Positions 1-8,604 of a stretch of 64,000 bases of DNA are shown in pieces; positions within the stretch are counted from its first letter, which is position 1; each line of letters opens with the position of its first letter. The DNA lies in contig NZ_CP012154.1 in NCBI RefSeq assembly GCF_001187785.1, positions 2,102,501 to 2,166,500 on the forward strand. The letters run 5' to 3'. This stretch comes from Wenzhouxiangella marina. Lineage in GTDB: Bacteria > Pseudomonadota > Gammaproteobacteria > Xanthomonadales > Wenzhouxiangellaceae. The notes under the pieces were generated by a model that had not been told where the DNA came from, did not search any database, and worked only from the letters and a program-made list of their open reading frames with translations. The position numbers and the translations under genes are program-made.

Positions 1-104
1 GCGGTCCCGCCGTACAGGGTGCCGATCGGATTGGTGTCGTGCGGGAAGACCAGTTTGGTGATTCGAGTGCGCGAGGCTTCGATGCGCTCACTCTGATTGC
101 TCAT
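1..104 (-). CDS. Acyl-CoA thioesterase, hotdog family (5' end only)
   Basis: Reading down the minus strand from an ATG at 104 gives 34 codons that run off the left edge. The visible N-terminus contains KLVFPHDTNPIGTLYGGTA, which matches the start of YciA/BFIT-type hotdog acyl-CoA thioesterases (a K.VFP.D.N..GTL.GG segment). These enzymes hydrolyse acyl-CoA to free acid and CoA in the cytoplasm. Only the first strand and loop are present, so the catalytic residues cannot be checked. The gene is transcribed away from the ahp genes. The family call is fairly firm; substrate specificity is unknown. Confidence 0.75.
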   Translation of the reverse strand, partial: MSNQSERIEASRTRITKLVFPHDTNPIGTLYGGT

Positions 105-185
105 CGGGACGATCTCCGGAACAGCGGCTGGCTTGGAGTCTAACCGATCGCCTCTTCGATGATGGCGGGAGCGGTCCCGAGAACG

Positions 186-208
186 AAAAACCCCGCCCGA
201 GGGCGGGG
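186..208 (-). terminator. Rho-independent terminator after ahpD
   Basis: A perfect 8-bp GC stem (CCCCGCCC / GGGCGGGG, 2-nt loop) at 191-208 is followed, on the minus strand, by five T residues at 190-186. It lies about 30 bases beyond the ahpD stop codon, so it probably ends the ahpC-ahpD transcript. Confidence 0.85.
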
Positions 209-236
209 TCGTCGTCGACCGTGCCGGACCCGCAGG

Positions 237-791
237 TCAGGCAGCAGCTTGAAGCGCGGGGATTTCGGCCGTATCGAGCACGCCGGCGACGGCATGCATC
301 ACCGAGGCAATGCGGACCGCATGCTGGATCGTGCCAGCACTCACGCCGCCCTGCTTGAGGACCTTCTCGTGACTGTCGATACACATTCCGCAGCCGTTGA
401 TGGCCGACACCGCGAGCGACAGCAGTTCGAAATCGACCTTGTCGATGCCCGGGTTGCCGATCACGGTCATCCGGAGCTTGGCCGGCATCTTGGCGTACTC
501 GTCGTTGGACGCCAGGTGCAGGAAGCGGTAGTAGATGTTGTTCATGCCCATGATCGCCGCCGCGGAACGTGCGGCCGACATCCACTGGGCGTCGAGGTGA
601 TTGGACGCTTCGGCGGCAACGGCCTCGATCAGGGTCTTGTTGCGGCTGGCCAGCGCCGTCGCCAGCGCCGTTGCCCAGAGCTGGTTCTCGGACATGTCGC
701 CGGCCTGCTCGTGGTCGAGCACGTTGCCGAGGTTGATGCGCAGATCCTTGGCAAAATCCGGAATCTGACGCTTGATGGTGTCGATGCTCAT
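237..791 (-). CDS. ahpD: Alkyl hydroperoxide reductase D (carboxymuconolactone decarboxylase family)
   Basis: This 184-aa protein is the all-helical AhpD disulfide reductase. In characterised systems it passes electrons from dihydrolipoamide of 2-oxoacid dehydrogenase complexes to the peroxiredoxin AhpC. The active-site motif CGMC is at residues 134-137, followed by His141, and the upstream Glu122 fits the proton-relay glutamate. The start at 791 (MSIDTIKRQ) has AGGAGA 9 bases upstream; a longer in-frame extension lacks this. The gene follows ahpC after an 85-base gap that holds a strong hairpin, and probably shares its OxyR-controlled promoter. No ahpF is visible nearby, so AhpD is the likely reductant of AhpC here. 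Confidence 0.93.
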   Translation of the reverse strand: MSIDTIKRQIPDFAKDLRINLGNVLDHEQAGDMSENQLWATALATALASRNKTLIEAVAAEASNHLDAQWMSAARSAAAIMGMNNIYYRFLHLASNDEYAKMPAKLRMTVIGNPGIDKVDFELLSLAVSAINGCGMCIDSHEKVLKQGGVSAGTIQHAVRIASVMHAVAGVLDTAEIPALQAAA

Positions 792-827
792 GAGGAACGA
801 TCTCCTGAAATGGGTGGGGACTGAAAC

Positions 828-851
828 GCGGGCCCCGAGGCCGGGGCCCGC
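828..851 (-). promoter_or_regulatory. Intercistronic hairpin between ahpC and ahpD
   Basis: A perfect 10-bp stem (GCGGGCCCCG / CGGGGCCCGC) with a 4-nt loop lies between the two cistrons. On the minus strand only three T residues follow, so it is a poor terminator. It could act as an attenuator or as an mRNA-stabilising 3' end that keeps AhpC in excess over AhpD. The role is inferred. Confidence 0.55.
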
Positions 852-876
852 GCGAAAAAGCACCTGATCAGATCGA

Positions 877-1416
877 TCAGGCCGCCTTCAGATGGTCGTC
901 ACCCGGCTGCCAGTTGCAGGGGCAGAGCTCATCGGACTGCAGCGCGTCCAGGATGCGCAGAGTTTCCTTGGCGTTGCGGCCGACGTTCATGTCGGTGACC
1001 GACACGTGACGGATGATGCCCTGCGGATCGACCAGGTAGGTCGCGCGCATGGCCACGCCTTCTTCCGGATGCAGAATGCCCAGGGCGCCGGACAGTTCGC
1101 GCTTGACGTCGGCCAGCATCGGGATCTTCAGATCGCGCAGGTCGTCATGGCTGTTGCGCCAGGCCAGGTGCACGAACTCGGTGTCGGTGCTGGCGGCCAG
1201 CACGACGCAGTCGCGGTCCGCGAACTCGTCGGCCAGATCGCTGTAGGCCTTGATCTCGGTCGGGCAGACGAAGGTGAAGTCCTTCGGATAGAAGAACACC
1301 AGCTGCCACTTGCCTTCGAAGCTGGCGTTTTCGAGGTCGGCAAAGCCGTTTTCCAGGTCGGTGCCCACCGTGGCCTTGAGCTTGTAGTTCGGGAAACGAT
1401 CACCAATGGTCAACAT
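877..1416 (-). CDS. ahpC: Peroxiredoxin AhpC
   Basis: This 179-aa typical 2-Cys peroxiredoxin reduces H2O2 and organic hydroperoxides in the cytoplasm. The peroxidatic Cys51 is in the FVCPTE motif, and the C-terminal ELCPCNW segment supplies the resolving Cys165 and a second Cys167. The start at 1416 (MLTIGDRFP) is preceded by AAGGAG 10 bases upstream. A longer in-frame extension has no family similarity. It is divergent from oxyR and is followed by ahpD. The sequence resembles the AhpC/AhpE-type enzymes paired with AhpD in Legionella, Coxiella and actinobacteria rather than the enteric AhpCF pair. Confidence 0.95.
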   Translation of the reverse strand: MLTIGDRFPNYKLKATVGTDLENGFADLENASFEGKWQLVFFYPKDFTFVCPTEIKAYSDLADEFADRDCVVLAASTDTEFVHLAWRNSHDDLRDLKIPMLADVKRELSGALGILHPEEGVAMRATYLVDPQGIIRHVSVTDMNVGRNAKETLRILDALQSDELCPCNWQPGDDHLKAA

Positions 1417-1485
1417 GTCGACATAACTCCTTGAAATTTCTTGGGTGCAGTTGTGTATAAAGAGCGCCTTTGCGCTTCGGGACAC

Positions 1486-1513
1486 AAGATAAGGCCGATA
1501 CAAGATTTCTCAA
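1486..1513 (-). promoter_or_regulatory. Predicted ahpC promoter
   Basis: On the minus strand TTGAGA (1513-1508) and TATCTT (1491-1486) are separated by 16 bases, a good sigma-70 arrangement. The -35 element directly abuts the OxyR operator at 1514-1550, which is the geometry expected for OxyR-activated promoters. Confidence 0.6.
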
Positions 1514-1550
1514 ATTGATTGTGATGATCACCTTGATAGAAAGGCCCTAT
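1514..1550. promoter_or_regulatory. OxyR operator in the oxyR-ahpC intergenic region
   Basis: Read on the minus strand, the site shows the four-element spacing of OxyR targets: ATAG, 7 nt, CTAT, 7 nt, ATCA, 7 nt, CAAT. The first half is a perfect ATAG-N7-CTAT; the second half is degenerate. It abuts the ahpC -35 element. On the plus strand it overlaps a TATAAT (1548-1553) that could be the oxyR -10, so the same binding could activate ahpC and repress oxyR. Confidence 0.65.
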
Positions 1551-1641
1551 AATTCTGGACCAAGGCTTCCGGACGGCAGGCGATTGCCCTTGCCTTTCGA
1601 ACCGTGACGGGCCGATAGCGAATGAACATAGGGGAAAGAGG

Positions 1642-2544
1642 ATGAACCTACGCGCGCTGCACTACCTGGTCACCCTGGCCGACGTGCGCCACTTCAGCAA
1701 GGCGGCGGAACAGTGCTATGTCAGCCAGCCCACGCTCAGCACGCAGATCCGCAAGCTCGAGGAGGAGCTGGACGTTCAGCTCGTCGAACGCGCGCCGCGG
1801 CAGGTCATGCTGACTCGCGTCGGCGAGGAGATCGTGGAGCGGGCCCGGGCCGTGCTCGGCGAGGTCGATGCGATCCGTGCGATCGCGCGCCGCTCGCGTG
1901 ATCCGCACAGTGGCACCCTGCGCCTGGGCATCTTCCCGACCCTCGCGCCCTATCTTCTACCGCATGTGATCCCACGCATGCGGCAGGATTATCCGCGCCT
2001 GACCCTGCGCCTGTTCGAGGAAAAGACCGAGGACATTCTCGCCATGCTCGAGCAGGGCCGCCTCGATGCGGGTGTTCTCGCCCTGCCCGTGCACGACGAT
2101 CAACTCGTCAGCCGAGTCCTGTTCGAAGAGCCTTTCGTCGTGGCCATGCCCGAGTCCCATCCGCTGGCCAGCAAGCGCTCCATCGACATGAGCGACCTCG
2201 AATCGGCGGAACTGCTGCTGCTCGAGGACGGTCACTGCCTGCGCGACCAGGCGCTCGAGGTCTGCCAGATGTCCGGCGCCCATGAAAAACTGGATTTCCA
2301 CGCCACCAGCATGGAGACACTACGGCAGATGGTCGCCGCCAATACCGGCATCACCCTGATGCCCACGCTGGCGGTCAAGCCACCCGTCGCCCCGACCGAG
2401 AACCTGCTCATTCGCCCCTTCACTCGACCGGGGCCGAAGCGGACCATCGCCATGGTGTGGCGAAAGTCCTCCGCGCTGAGCGAATTTCTCTGCGAGCTCT
2501 CCGAGCTGTTCGCCTCGATCGATCCCGCCCTGCTGGAACCCTGA
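1642..2544 (+). CDS. oxyR: Hydrogen peroxide sensor OxyR (LysR family)
   Basis: This 300-aa LysR-type regulator has an N-terminal winged helix-turn-helix (about 1-60) and a periplasmic-binding-protein-like sensor domain. The redox cysteines fall at Cys199 (EDGHC) and Cys208 (LEVC), the same numbers as in E. coli OxyR, so peroxide sensing by disulfide formation is expected. It is divergent from ahpC-ahpD across a 225-base region carrying an OxyR-type operator. The start has an AAAGAGG ribosome-binding site (GGGGAAAGAGGATG). Confidence 0.96.
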   Translation: MNLRALHYLVTLADVRHFSKAAEQCYVSQPTLSTQIRKLEEELDVQLVERAPRQVMLTRVGEEIVERARAVLGEVDAIRAIARRSRDPHSGTLRLGIFPTLAPYLLPHVIPRMRQDYPRLTLRLFEEKTEDILAMLEQGRLDAGVLALPVHDDQLVSRVLFEEPFVVAMPESHPLASKRSIDMSDLESAELLLLEDGHCLRDQALEVCQMSGAHEKLDFHATSMETLRQMVAANTGITLMPTLAVKPPVAPTENLLIRPFTRPGPKRTIAMVWRKSSALSEFLCELSELFASIDPALLEP

Positions 2545-2576
2545 AGGAAACGGCCCCGGCGCGGGCGGGTTCGCAA

Positions 2577-3638
2577 TCAGGCCTCGTCCTCTTCGTCTTC
2601 CAGGTCGACCAGCAGGTCCTCCAGACGGCGGCTCATCTGCTGGTACTTGGAGCTCGGCAGACGGAACTGCCAGGGGGACAGGCGGGCATCGACGGCCGCT
2701 GCGTCCGCGCTGGCGGAGGCCTCGTCATCGCTCAAACTCTCATCGGGGCTGGCCTGCATCTCGGCGCTGACCGAGAAGTGCACCCAGCCACCCTCCTCGT
2801 CCTCGAACAGGGTGGCGACGAAGTTCAGACCGTCCCGGGTCACGAACAGCGCCGCGCTGGCGTCCTCGGGCGTCTGCTCGTGGCGGCGGACATCCTCGAA
2901 TTCGAGATTGGCCAGGGCGTTGGCGACCGGATTCAGGCGCCAGGCCGGTTCGGCCTCGCGACCGTCGGGCACGTTCATCAGCACCCACTGGCTGGACGTC
3001 TCGCCTGCCGGGCGAAGCTGGACGACCTCGCCATCGGCATGGCGGATCGTGACCTCGGACAACTCCGATCCGGGAATGTCCATGACCGAGCGTTCCAGCC
3101 AGTCCAGCGCGGTGGCGGGCACGTTGATCTCGCGGTCGCTCAACCAGACCTGGGCCTCACCGGCCTCGCGCACGAAGCGGGATTCACCCGCCGGGCCAGG
3201 ACGCCCGATGATCAGCGCGGGCAAGTCGGTGTCCGGGAAAGCGACCTTCACGCCGGCGGTGTCGGCGTCGGCGGCCTCGTCGGACGGATCGACCACGGCC
3301 AATCGCGGATACCAGTCGGCATTCGAGGTCCGCTCGTCCGCCCGCTCGCCCGCGGCCAGCGCGCGCAGGAGGTCGTGCACCAGGGCGAAATCGGCCTCGT
3401 AGTCCTGCTTGTTGACGACCCGCCAGCGCTCGTCGCTGCGAATCAGACGGATCGGCGCCTCACCGAACGCGATCACCTCGAGGGTCTCGATGTCGTTGAC
3501 CCGATCCTTCAGGCCGGGCAGCAGCTCGGCGGACCCGGGGACGTCCGGATCGGCGCCATCCGGTCGAGCCAGGAGAATGGCCAGGGCCATGACCACGACG
3601 GTCAGGGCCGCCAGGCCGATGAACATCGAACGATTCAT
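2577..3638 (-). CDS. DUF4340 protein of a gliding-type ABC export system
   Basis: This 353-aa protein has one N-terminal membrane segment (about residues 4-23) followed by a long hydrophilic domain with the DUF4340 pattern (DIETLEVIAFGEAPIRL, then repeats of beta-rich segments). DUF4340 proteins occur directly after GldG-like ABC auxiliary proteins in many bacteria, and their biochemical role is unknown. Its ATG overlaps the stop codon of the upstream gene by 4 bases, so translation is probably coupled. It is the last gene of the four-gene operon. Confidence 0.8.
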   Translation of the reverse strand: MNRSMFIGLAALTVVVMALAILLARPDGADPDVPGSAELLPGLKDRVNDIETLEVIAFGEAPIRLIRSDERWRVVNKQDYEADFALVHDLLRALAAGERADERTSNADWYPRLAVVDPSDEAADADTAGVKVAFPDTDLPALIIGRPGPAGESRFVREAGEAQVWLSDREINVPATALDWLERSVMDIPGSELSEVTIRHADGEVVQLRPAGETSSQWVLMNVPDGREAEPAWRLNPVANALANLEFEDVRRHEQTPEDASAALFVTRDGLNFVATLFEDEEGGWVHFSVSAEMQASPDESLSDDEASASADAAAVDARLSPWQFRLPSSKYQQMSRRLEDLLVDLEDEEDEA

Positions 3639-5476
3639 GCCTCACCTCGCTTGGCCGTCTGCTCGCGGCGACGCCGCCAGGCCATCCAGAGCGCAAAGAA
3701 CGTGATCAGCACGGGCATCAGGGCGATATTGATCACCTTGATCCGCGTCCCCAGGGCCTCGATGTCGCGATCGAGGTCACGTCGAACCTGACGCAGCTGC
3801 CGCCGGATATCGAGGCGCTGCTCGACGAAGCGATCGATCTCGGCCTCCTGTTCGGGAGTCAGCACGCTCAGATCCGTGTCCCCGCGAGCCTGCTGCAGCT
3901 CGGTCAGGCGCTCTTCCGTCTCGGCCAGCTCCGCCTCGAGGCGCTGCTCGGTGGCGCGCAGGCTGTCCTCGGCCTCGCGCCGCAGCCCCTCGACCAGCTG
4001 GAAGGGCCGGTTCGAGGTCGCGCGGCTGCGAACACTGATCAGATCGGCATTACCGATCAGATTGTCGATCGCGTTGATGACGAAATCACCGTTGTTCGCG
4101 AAGGGGTTGAGCAGGGTCTGGCCGAAGAAGCGCTGGCGCTGGACCCAGTAACGGTCGGCCAACAGATCCGCATCGGCAACCAGCAGGACATTGATCTCGT
4201 TGCCCCCGTCCTCGCCATCCTCGGCAAAGGCACTCGGAGCCGGGCCGGACAGGCGGGCGGCGATGATCAGGGACTCATCCCCGGGCGCGACTTCGGCCAT
4301 CAGTTCCGAGGGGTCGGCCAGGAAGCGCAGGCGCTCGCTGTCCAGCGGCCCGGACTGCGGGCTCGACAGGATCAGGGGCTGCAGACTCAGCGGACTGTCC
4401 TCGCTGAGCCTGAAGTATCCGACGCTGGCCAGGTTGATGGTCTCCAGTTCGCCGGTGACCACATCGTCGCTGTCCATGAAATCACGAGTCACCCCGAGAA
4501 TGCCCGGATGGTAGACGGGCGGGCGGCCCTGCTGAAGGGCGACCTGCAGCGCGAGGCCTCGGTCGGCCACGAACTGACTGCGGTCGTACTCCACGCCCCA
4601 GGCCTCGAACAATGCGTCGAGCCCGGAATCACGTTCCGCACTCAGGCCCGCCATCGGGTCGGCTGGATTGCTGCCTGGGTCGGTTTCCGCATAGGGATCG
4701 ACGAAGGCCAGCAGACGCCCACCGTCCTGGACGAAGGCGTCGATCTCGGCCATCAAAGCCTCGGAGACGTCCTTCGGATGGATGAGCACCAGCACATCGA
4801 TGTCCTCGAGCAGTTCACTGGCCGTCGGCTCGATGTTCTCGATATCGAATTGCTCGGTGATCTGCGTGTAGATGGCCCAGGGCTCGCGTGGCTGCCGCGT
4901 CTGCATGTCGAAGCCACCGCTGATCGGCAACCCGCTGATCAGACCGACCTTCGGAAGATCGGGCTGCGAAAGGCTGTAGATCATCCGCGCCAGATCGTAC
5001 TCGAGGAAGGCTTCCCGCGAGGGCGCCACGAAGGGCATGACCTCGAGGCCATCGAGCAGATTGGTACCGACAATGCCCAGGTACAGGCTGTCGCCGCCAA
5101 CACCGGTCGGCACCCCTTCCAGGCCGTAGCGAGCGGCATCGTCCTCTTCCTCGGAAAATGGCGCCGGGTCGATCCGATTGATCAGCAGCTGGCCGTCGGA
5201 CGCGGCCGCCATCTCCTCGAGGAGCTCCTGTACGCGTCGGGCGAAGTTGCGCACCATCGGGAAGTCGGCGCTGGCGTCTTCGCTGAAGTAGAAATCCAGT
5301 GTGATCGGCTCCTCGATCGATTCGATCAGATTGATCGTGCCCGGCGATAGCGTGTAGAGCCGGTTCTCCGTCAGGTCGAGTCGCGCACCCTTGAACAGCA
5401 CGCCGGTGAGCATCGTCAGGGCAAGAAACAGCACGGCCAGCAGCACGAGCGCACCGGTTGAATACCAGTTTTTCAT
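3635..5476 (-). CDS. GldG-family ABC transporter auxiliary protein
   Basis: This 613-aa protein starts with a membrane helix (about 8-28), has a large extracytoplasmic domain of the ABC-transporter-auxiliary (GldG/IFT52-like) type, a coiled coil around residues 500-580 rich in Glu, Arg and Leu, and a C-terminal membrane helix (about 580-600) ending in a basic tail. In Bacteroidetes GldG works with GldA/GldF in gliding and secretion. Homologs in gammaproteobacteria are of unknown function. It lies 4 bases after the permease gene and overlaps the DUF4340 gene. Confidence 0.85.
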   Translation of the reverse strand: MKNWYSTGALVLLAVLFLALTMLTGVLFKGARLDLTENRLYTLSPGTINLIESIEEPITLDFYFSEDASADFPMVRNFARRVQELLEEMAAASDGQLLINRIDPAPFSEEEDDAARYGLEGVPTGVGGDSLYLGIVGTNLLDGLEVMPFVAPSREAFLEYDLARMIYSLSQPDLPKVGLISGLPISGGFDMQTRQPREPWAIYTQITEQFDIENIEPTASELLEDIDVLVLIHPKDVSEALMAEIDAFVQDGGRLLAFVDPYAETDPGSNPADPMAGLSAERDSGLDALFEAWGVEYDRSQFVADRGLALQVALQQGRPPVYHPGILGVTRDFMDSDDVVTGELETINLASVGYFRLSEDSPLSLQPLILSSPQSGPLDSERLRFLADPSELMAEVAPGDESLIIAARLSGPAPSAFAEDGEDGGNEINVLLVADADLLADRYWVQRQRFFGQTLLNPFANNGDFVINAIDNLIGNADLISVRSRATSNRPFQLVEGLRREAEDSLRATEQRLEAELAETEERLTELQQARGDTDLSVLTPEQEAEIDRFVEQRLDIRRQLRQVRRDLDRDIEALGTRIKVINIALMPVLITFFALWMAWRRRREQTAKRGEA

Positions 5477-5480
5477 CGTC

Positions 5481-6215
5481 TCAGTCCGCCTTTTTCAGTT
5501 CGAGCACAATGCGATTGGCCGTCAGCCAGAAGCCGATGACCAGCGCGAAATAGAGCAGATCCCGGAGATCCACCACGCCTCGGGAAATCGAGTTGAAGTG
5601 GATCAGGAAGCTCAGGTTGGCAATGCCGTCCACCAGCACCTGCGGCAGCCAGCTGCTGAACAGATCCAGCACCATGGGCAGGCCGGACAGCAGGAAGACG
5701 AAGCAGACGACCACGGCCAGAATGAAGGCCACGACCTGGTTGCGCGTGGCCGCCGACAGGCAGGCACTGATCGCGAGAAAGCCACCGGCCATCAGCCAGC
5801 TGCCCAGGTAGGCGGCCAGAATCACGCCGTTGTCGGGATCGCCCAGGACGTTGACCGTGATCCAGATCGGGAAGGTCAGCAGCAGGGCCAGACCGACGAA
5901 CAGCCAGGCGGCCAGGAACTTGCCCAGCACCGCTTCGCTGGCGGTGATCGGCAGGGTCAAGAGCAGCTCCACGGTGCCGGACTTCCGCTCCTCGGCCCAC
6001 AGGCGCATGCCGATGGCCGGCACCAGGAACAGGTACAGCCAGGGATGGAAGCGGAAGAAGGGCTCCAGATCAGCGATCTCGCGCTCGTAGAAGCCGCCCA
6101 GGTAGAAGGTGAAGGTCGCCGACATCAACAGGTAGATGACGATGAAGACGTAGGCCACCGGCGTCGAGAAATAGCTCGACAGCTCGCGTTTGAGTACCAC
6201 GGGAAGATTGCTCAT
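5481..6215 (-). CDS. ABC-2 type permease (GldF-like)
   Basis: This 244-aa integral membrane protein has six predicted hydrophobic helices and the ABC-2 permease features FRFHPWLYLFLVPAIGMRLW and EERKSGTVELLLTLP near residues 50-90. It should form the membrane channel for the ATPase encoded 1 base upstream. The substrate is unknown; operons of this kind are often annotated as gliding-motility-like or Nos-type exporters. Confidence 0.88.
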   Translation of the reverse strand: MSNLPVVLKRELSSYFSTPVAYVFIVIYLLMSATFTFYLGGFYEREIADLEPFFRFHPWLYLFLVPAIGMRLWAEERKSGTVELLLTLPITASEAVLGKFLAAWLFVGLALLLTFPIWITVNVLGDPDNGVILAAYLGSWLMAGGFLAISACLSAATRNQVVAFILAVVVCFVFLLSGLPMVLDLFSSWLPQVLVDGIANLSFLIHFNSISRGVVDLRDLLYFALVIGFWLTANRIVLELKKAD

Positions 6216-6216
6216 C

Positions 6217-7137
6217 TCAGGCTGCCTCCTGTCCGGTCACGGTGCGGAAGACTTCATCGAGCCGGCCCGGCTCGAGCTGGATCTGATCGACATCCCATCC
6301 GGCCTCGCGGACCACTTCCGTCACCGCTTCGAACAATTTGCCCTTGCCGGAGGGGAACACGGTCAGACGGCCGCGGCGGACCTCGACCTCGCGCGATTCG
6401 GGCAGCTCGCCCAGACGGGACGCCGCCGCCTCGAGCTCGTCGAGCACCAGGGTCACCGCATTGTGGTAGCGGGAGCGTTTCAGCAGGCCCGTCGGCGTGT
6501 CGTCGGCCAGGAGTTTTCCTCGGGCGATGATCATGGCCCGGGAACACAAGGCATCCACCTCCTCGAGGATGTGGGTCGAGACGATGATGATCTTGTCGCT
6601 GGACATCTCGCGGATCAGACGCCGGACCTGGTGTTTCTGGTTCGGATCCAGGCCGTCGGTGGGCTCATCGAGGATCAGCACGGGTGGGTCGTGCAGAATG
6701 GCCTGGGCGAGTCCGACGCGGCGCTTGAAACCCTTGGACAGGGTCTCGATGCTCTGCCCCATCACCTCGCCCAGATTGAGTCGGTCCACCGCGCTGTGCA
6801 CGCGACGACGAACTTCCTCGCCGCGGAAACCACGCGCCTCGGCGGCGAAGTGGAGGAAGCGAGCGACGTTCAACTCACCGTACAGGGGCGCACCCTCGGG
6901 CAGATAACCCATCTCCCGCCGTGCGGCCAGGCCGTCCTCGATGATGTCGTGGCCCATGATGCTCGCCGTGCCGCTGGTCGGCGCCAGAAAGCCGGTCAGC
7001 ATCTTCATCGTGGTGGATTTCCCGGCCCCGTTGGGCCCGAGGAAACCCAGCACCGTGCCCGGTTCGACCGAGAAACTGAGCTCGTCGACCGCGCGCAGTG
7101 CGCCGAATTCTCGGGTTAGCGATTTTGCTTCGATCAT
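6217..7137 (-). CDS. ABC transporter ATP-binding protein (GldA-like)
   Basis: This 306-aa ABC ATPase has Walker A GPNGAGKST at residues 34-42, signature LSKGFKRRVGLAQ and Walker B VLILDEPTDGLDP. A C-terminal extension of about 80 aa is typical of the DrrA/GldA export subgroup. The start at 7137 (MIEAKSLTREFG) matches family N-termini; the upstream in-frame extension does not. It heads the operon ATPase - permease - GldG-like - DUF4340, whose gene junctions are 1 base, 4 bases and a 4-base overlap. Confidence 0.92.
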   Translation of the reverse strand: MIEAKSLTREFGALRAVDELSFSVEPGTVLGFLGPNGAGKSTTMKMLTGFLAPTSGTASIMGHDIIEDGLAARREMGYLPEGAPLYGELNVARFLHFAAEARGFRGEEVRRRVHSAVDRLNLGEVMGQSIETLSKGFKRRVGLAQAILHDPPVLILDEPTDGLDPNQKHQVRRLIREMSSDKIIIVSTHILEEVDALCSRAMIIARGKLLADDTPTGLLKRSRYHNAVTLVLDELEAAASRLGELPESREVEVRRGRLTVFPSGKGKLFEAVTEVVREAGWDVDQIQLEPGRLDEVFRTVTGQEAA

Positions 7138-7313
7138 TGCTCCGGTCCCGTCTTTGTCGAAGGATTGGTCTTGTTGTCGTTCGGAACAGACCCCGGGCGG
7201 ACATTGGGGTTCCGACGCTCGCAATTCAAGGGCAGCGGTGGATCAAAACAGGCTTTTACCCATCGCTCAAAGCAGGTAGCTTATAGGGTCCGCCGAGTCA
7301 CCGAAGGATCTGA

Positions 7314-8381
7314 ATGCAACCGGCCATCCTGGACCACCTGCCCGACGCCCTGCTCAGTCTGCCGGCCACGGAGCTGCATCGGCACCTCGATGGACCCACC
7401 CTGATCCACCTGCCGGGTCGCCTGCCGCAGCCGCTGTTCGTGTCGGTACTCCAGCATGGCAACGAGACTTCCGGCTGGGAAGCCGTCAAGCGCCTGCTGC
7501 GAAGTCGCTATCGCCGCGACCCCTTGCCGCGCTCGCTGATCCTGCTGATCGCCAACGTCGAAGCCGCCGCCCAGGTCCGCCGACACCTACCCGATCAACC
7601 CGACTTCAATCGCTGCTGGCCCGGCTCGGAACTCGAGCCCGGCCCCTGGCACCGCATGTTCGCCTGGATCTGCGATCACGTCCGCCAGTTCAAGCCCTTC
7701 GCCAGCATCGACATCCACAACAACACGGGCGAGAACCCGCACTACGCGGCGGTCAATCGAATCGAGGCCCAGCGCCTGCACCTGGCCTCCATGTTCTCCA
7801 ACACGGTGATCTATTTCACCCAGCCCAGTGGCGTGCAGTCGATGGCCTTCGGCGAATTCTGCCCGGCCGTGACCCTGGAATGCGGATTGGCCGCTCAGAC
7901 CGACGGGGCCGACCACGCCATGGCCTACCTCGAGCACGTGCTCAATCTGCGCGAATTGCCCAAGGCCATGCCGCAGCCCGATGACCTCGAGCTCTTTCGA
8001 ATGATCGCCACGGTGACCGTGGATCAGAACCTGCGCTTCGGCTTTTCGGAATCGGCGGGCGACGTCTGGTTTCCGCCCGATCTCGACCGCCTGAACTTCC
8101 GCGAAATGCCACCCGGCACCCGCCTGGCCAGGCTACTGAATGGCCACGAGAACCCGCTCAAGGCCACCAGCCACGAAGGCGGCGACGTTTCGGCCCACTG
8201 CTTTCGTACTCACGAGCGCGATATCATCACCACTCGCCCGCTGATGCCGGCCATGATGACCACCGACGAGCAGATCATTCGGCAGGATTGCCTCTGCCAC
8301 CTGATGGAGCGTCTCAGTCCCGCGCATCCGGTGCTCGAAGACATCAGTGACGAACCGGAACTGCCGGAGACCCAACCCTGA
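7314..8381 (+). CDS. Succinylglutamate desuccinylase/aspartoacylase-family zinc hydrolase
   Basis: This 355-aa protein belongs to the M14-like AstE/AspA fold. The zinc ligands are visible as HGNE (His48, Glu51) and SIDIHNNTG (His135). It should hydrolyse an N-acyl amino acid or a related amide, but the substrate cannot be read from sequence: no arginine succinyltransferase genes lie nearby, so AstE function is unlikely. The start has GAAGGA 5-6 bases upstream. It is followed after 13 bases by two small membrane-protein genes in the same direction. Confidence 0.85.
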   Translation: MQPAILDHLPDALLSLPATELHRHLDGPTLIHLPGRLPQPLFVSVLQHGNETSGWEAVKRLLRSRYRRDPLPRSLILLIANVEAAAQVRRHLPDQPDFNRCWPGSELEPGPWHRMFAWICDHVRQFKPFASIDIHNNTGENPHYAAVNRIEAQRLHLASMFSNTVIYFTQPSGVQSMAFGEFCPAVTLECGLAAQTDGADHAMAYLEHVLNLRELPKAMPQPDDLELFRMIATVTVDQNLRFGFSESAGDVWFPPDLDRLNFREMPPGTRLARLLNGHENPLKATSHEGGDVSAHCFRTHERDIITTRPLMPAMMTTDEQIIRQDCLCHLMERLSPAHPVLEDISDEPELPETQP

Positions 8382-8394
8382 CAGGGAGCCGCAG

Positions 8395-8604
8395 ATGAAT
8401 TTCTTCTCAGCCCTGGTTGCCATCGTGTCGATCGCGGCCATCGTTCAGATCGCCAAGTACTGGATCGAGTCCCGTCGCGGACACGCCGAGGACCACCAGC
8501 GGCTGGATGCGATCGAAAAGGAACTGCGCGAACGCATCGAAACCCTCGAGCGCCTGGTCACCGACCAGCGCGAAAAGCTACGTCGCCAGATCGATGAGCT
8601 CTGA
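8395..8604 (+). CDS. Small PspB-like membrane protein
   Basis: This 69-aa protein has one N-terminal membrane helix (about 3-20) and a charged helix, EKELRERIETLERLV, that should form a coiled coil. That layout is the same as PspB, the small inner-membrane partner of PspC, but no pspA or pspC is visible and sequence identity cannot be tested here. The start at 8395 is supported by AGGGAG 8 bases upstream. The 3' end overlaps or abuts the DUF502 gene, so the two are probably co-translated. Confidence 0.7.
   Translation: MNFFSALVAIVSIAAIVQIAKYWIESRRGHAEDHQRLDAIEKELRERIETLERLVTDQREKLRRQIDEL

Noticed and set aside
7314-8381. AstE of the arginine succinyltransferase pathway
   Set aside because: Zinc motifs fit the wider family, but no astA, astB, astC or astD is near and the length is generic.
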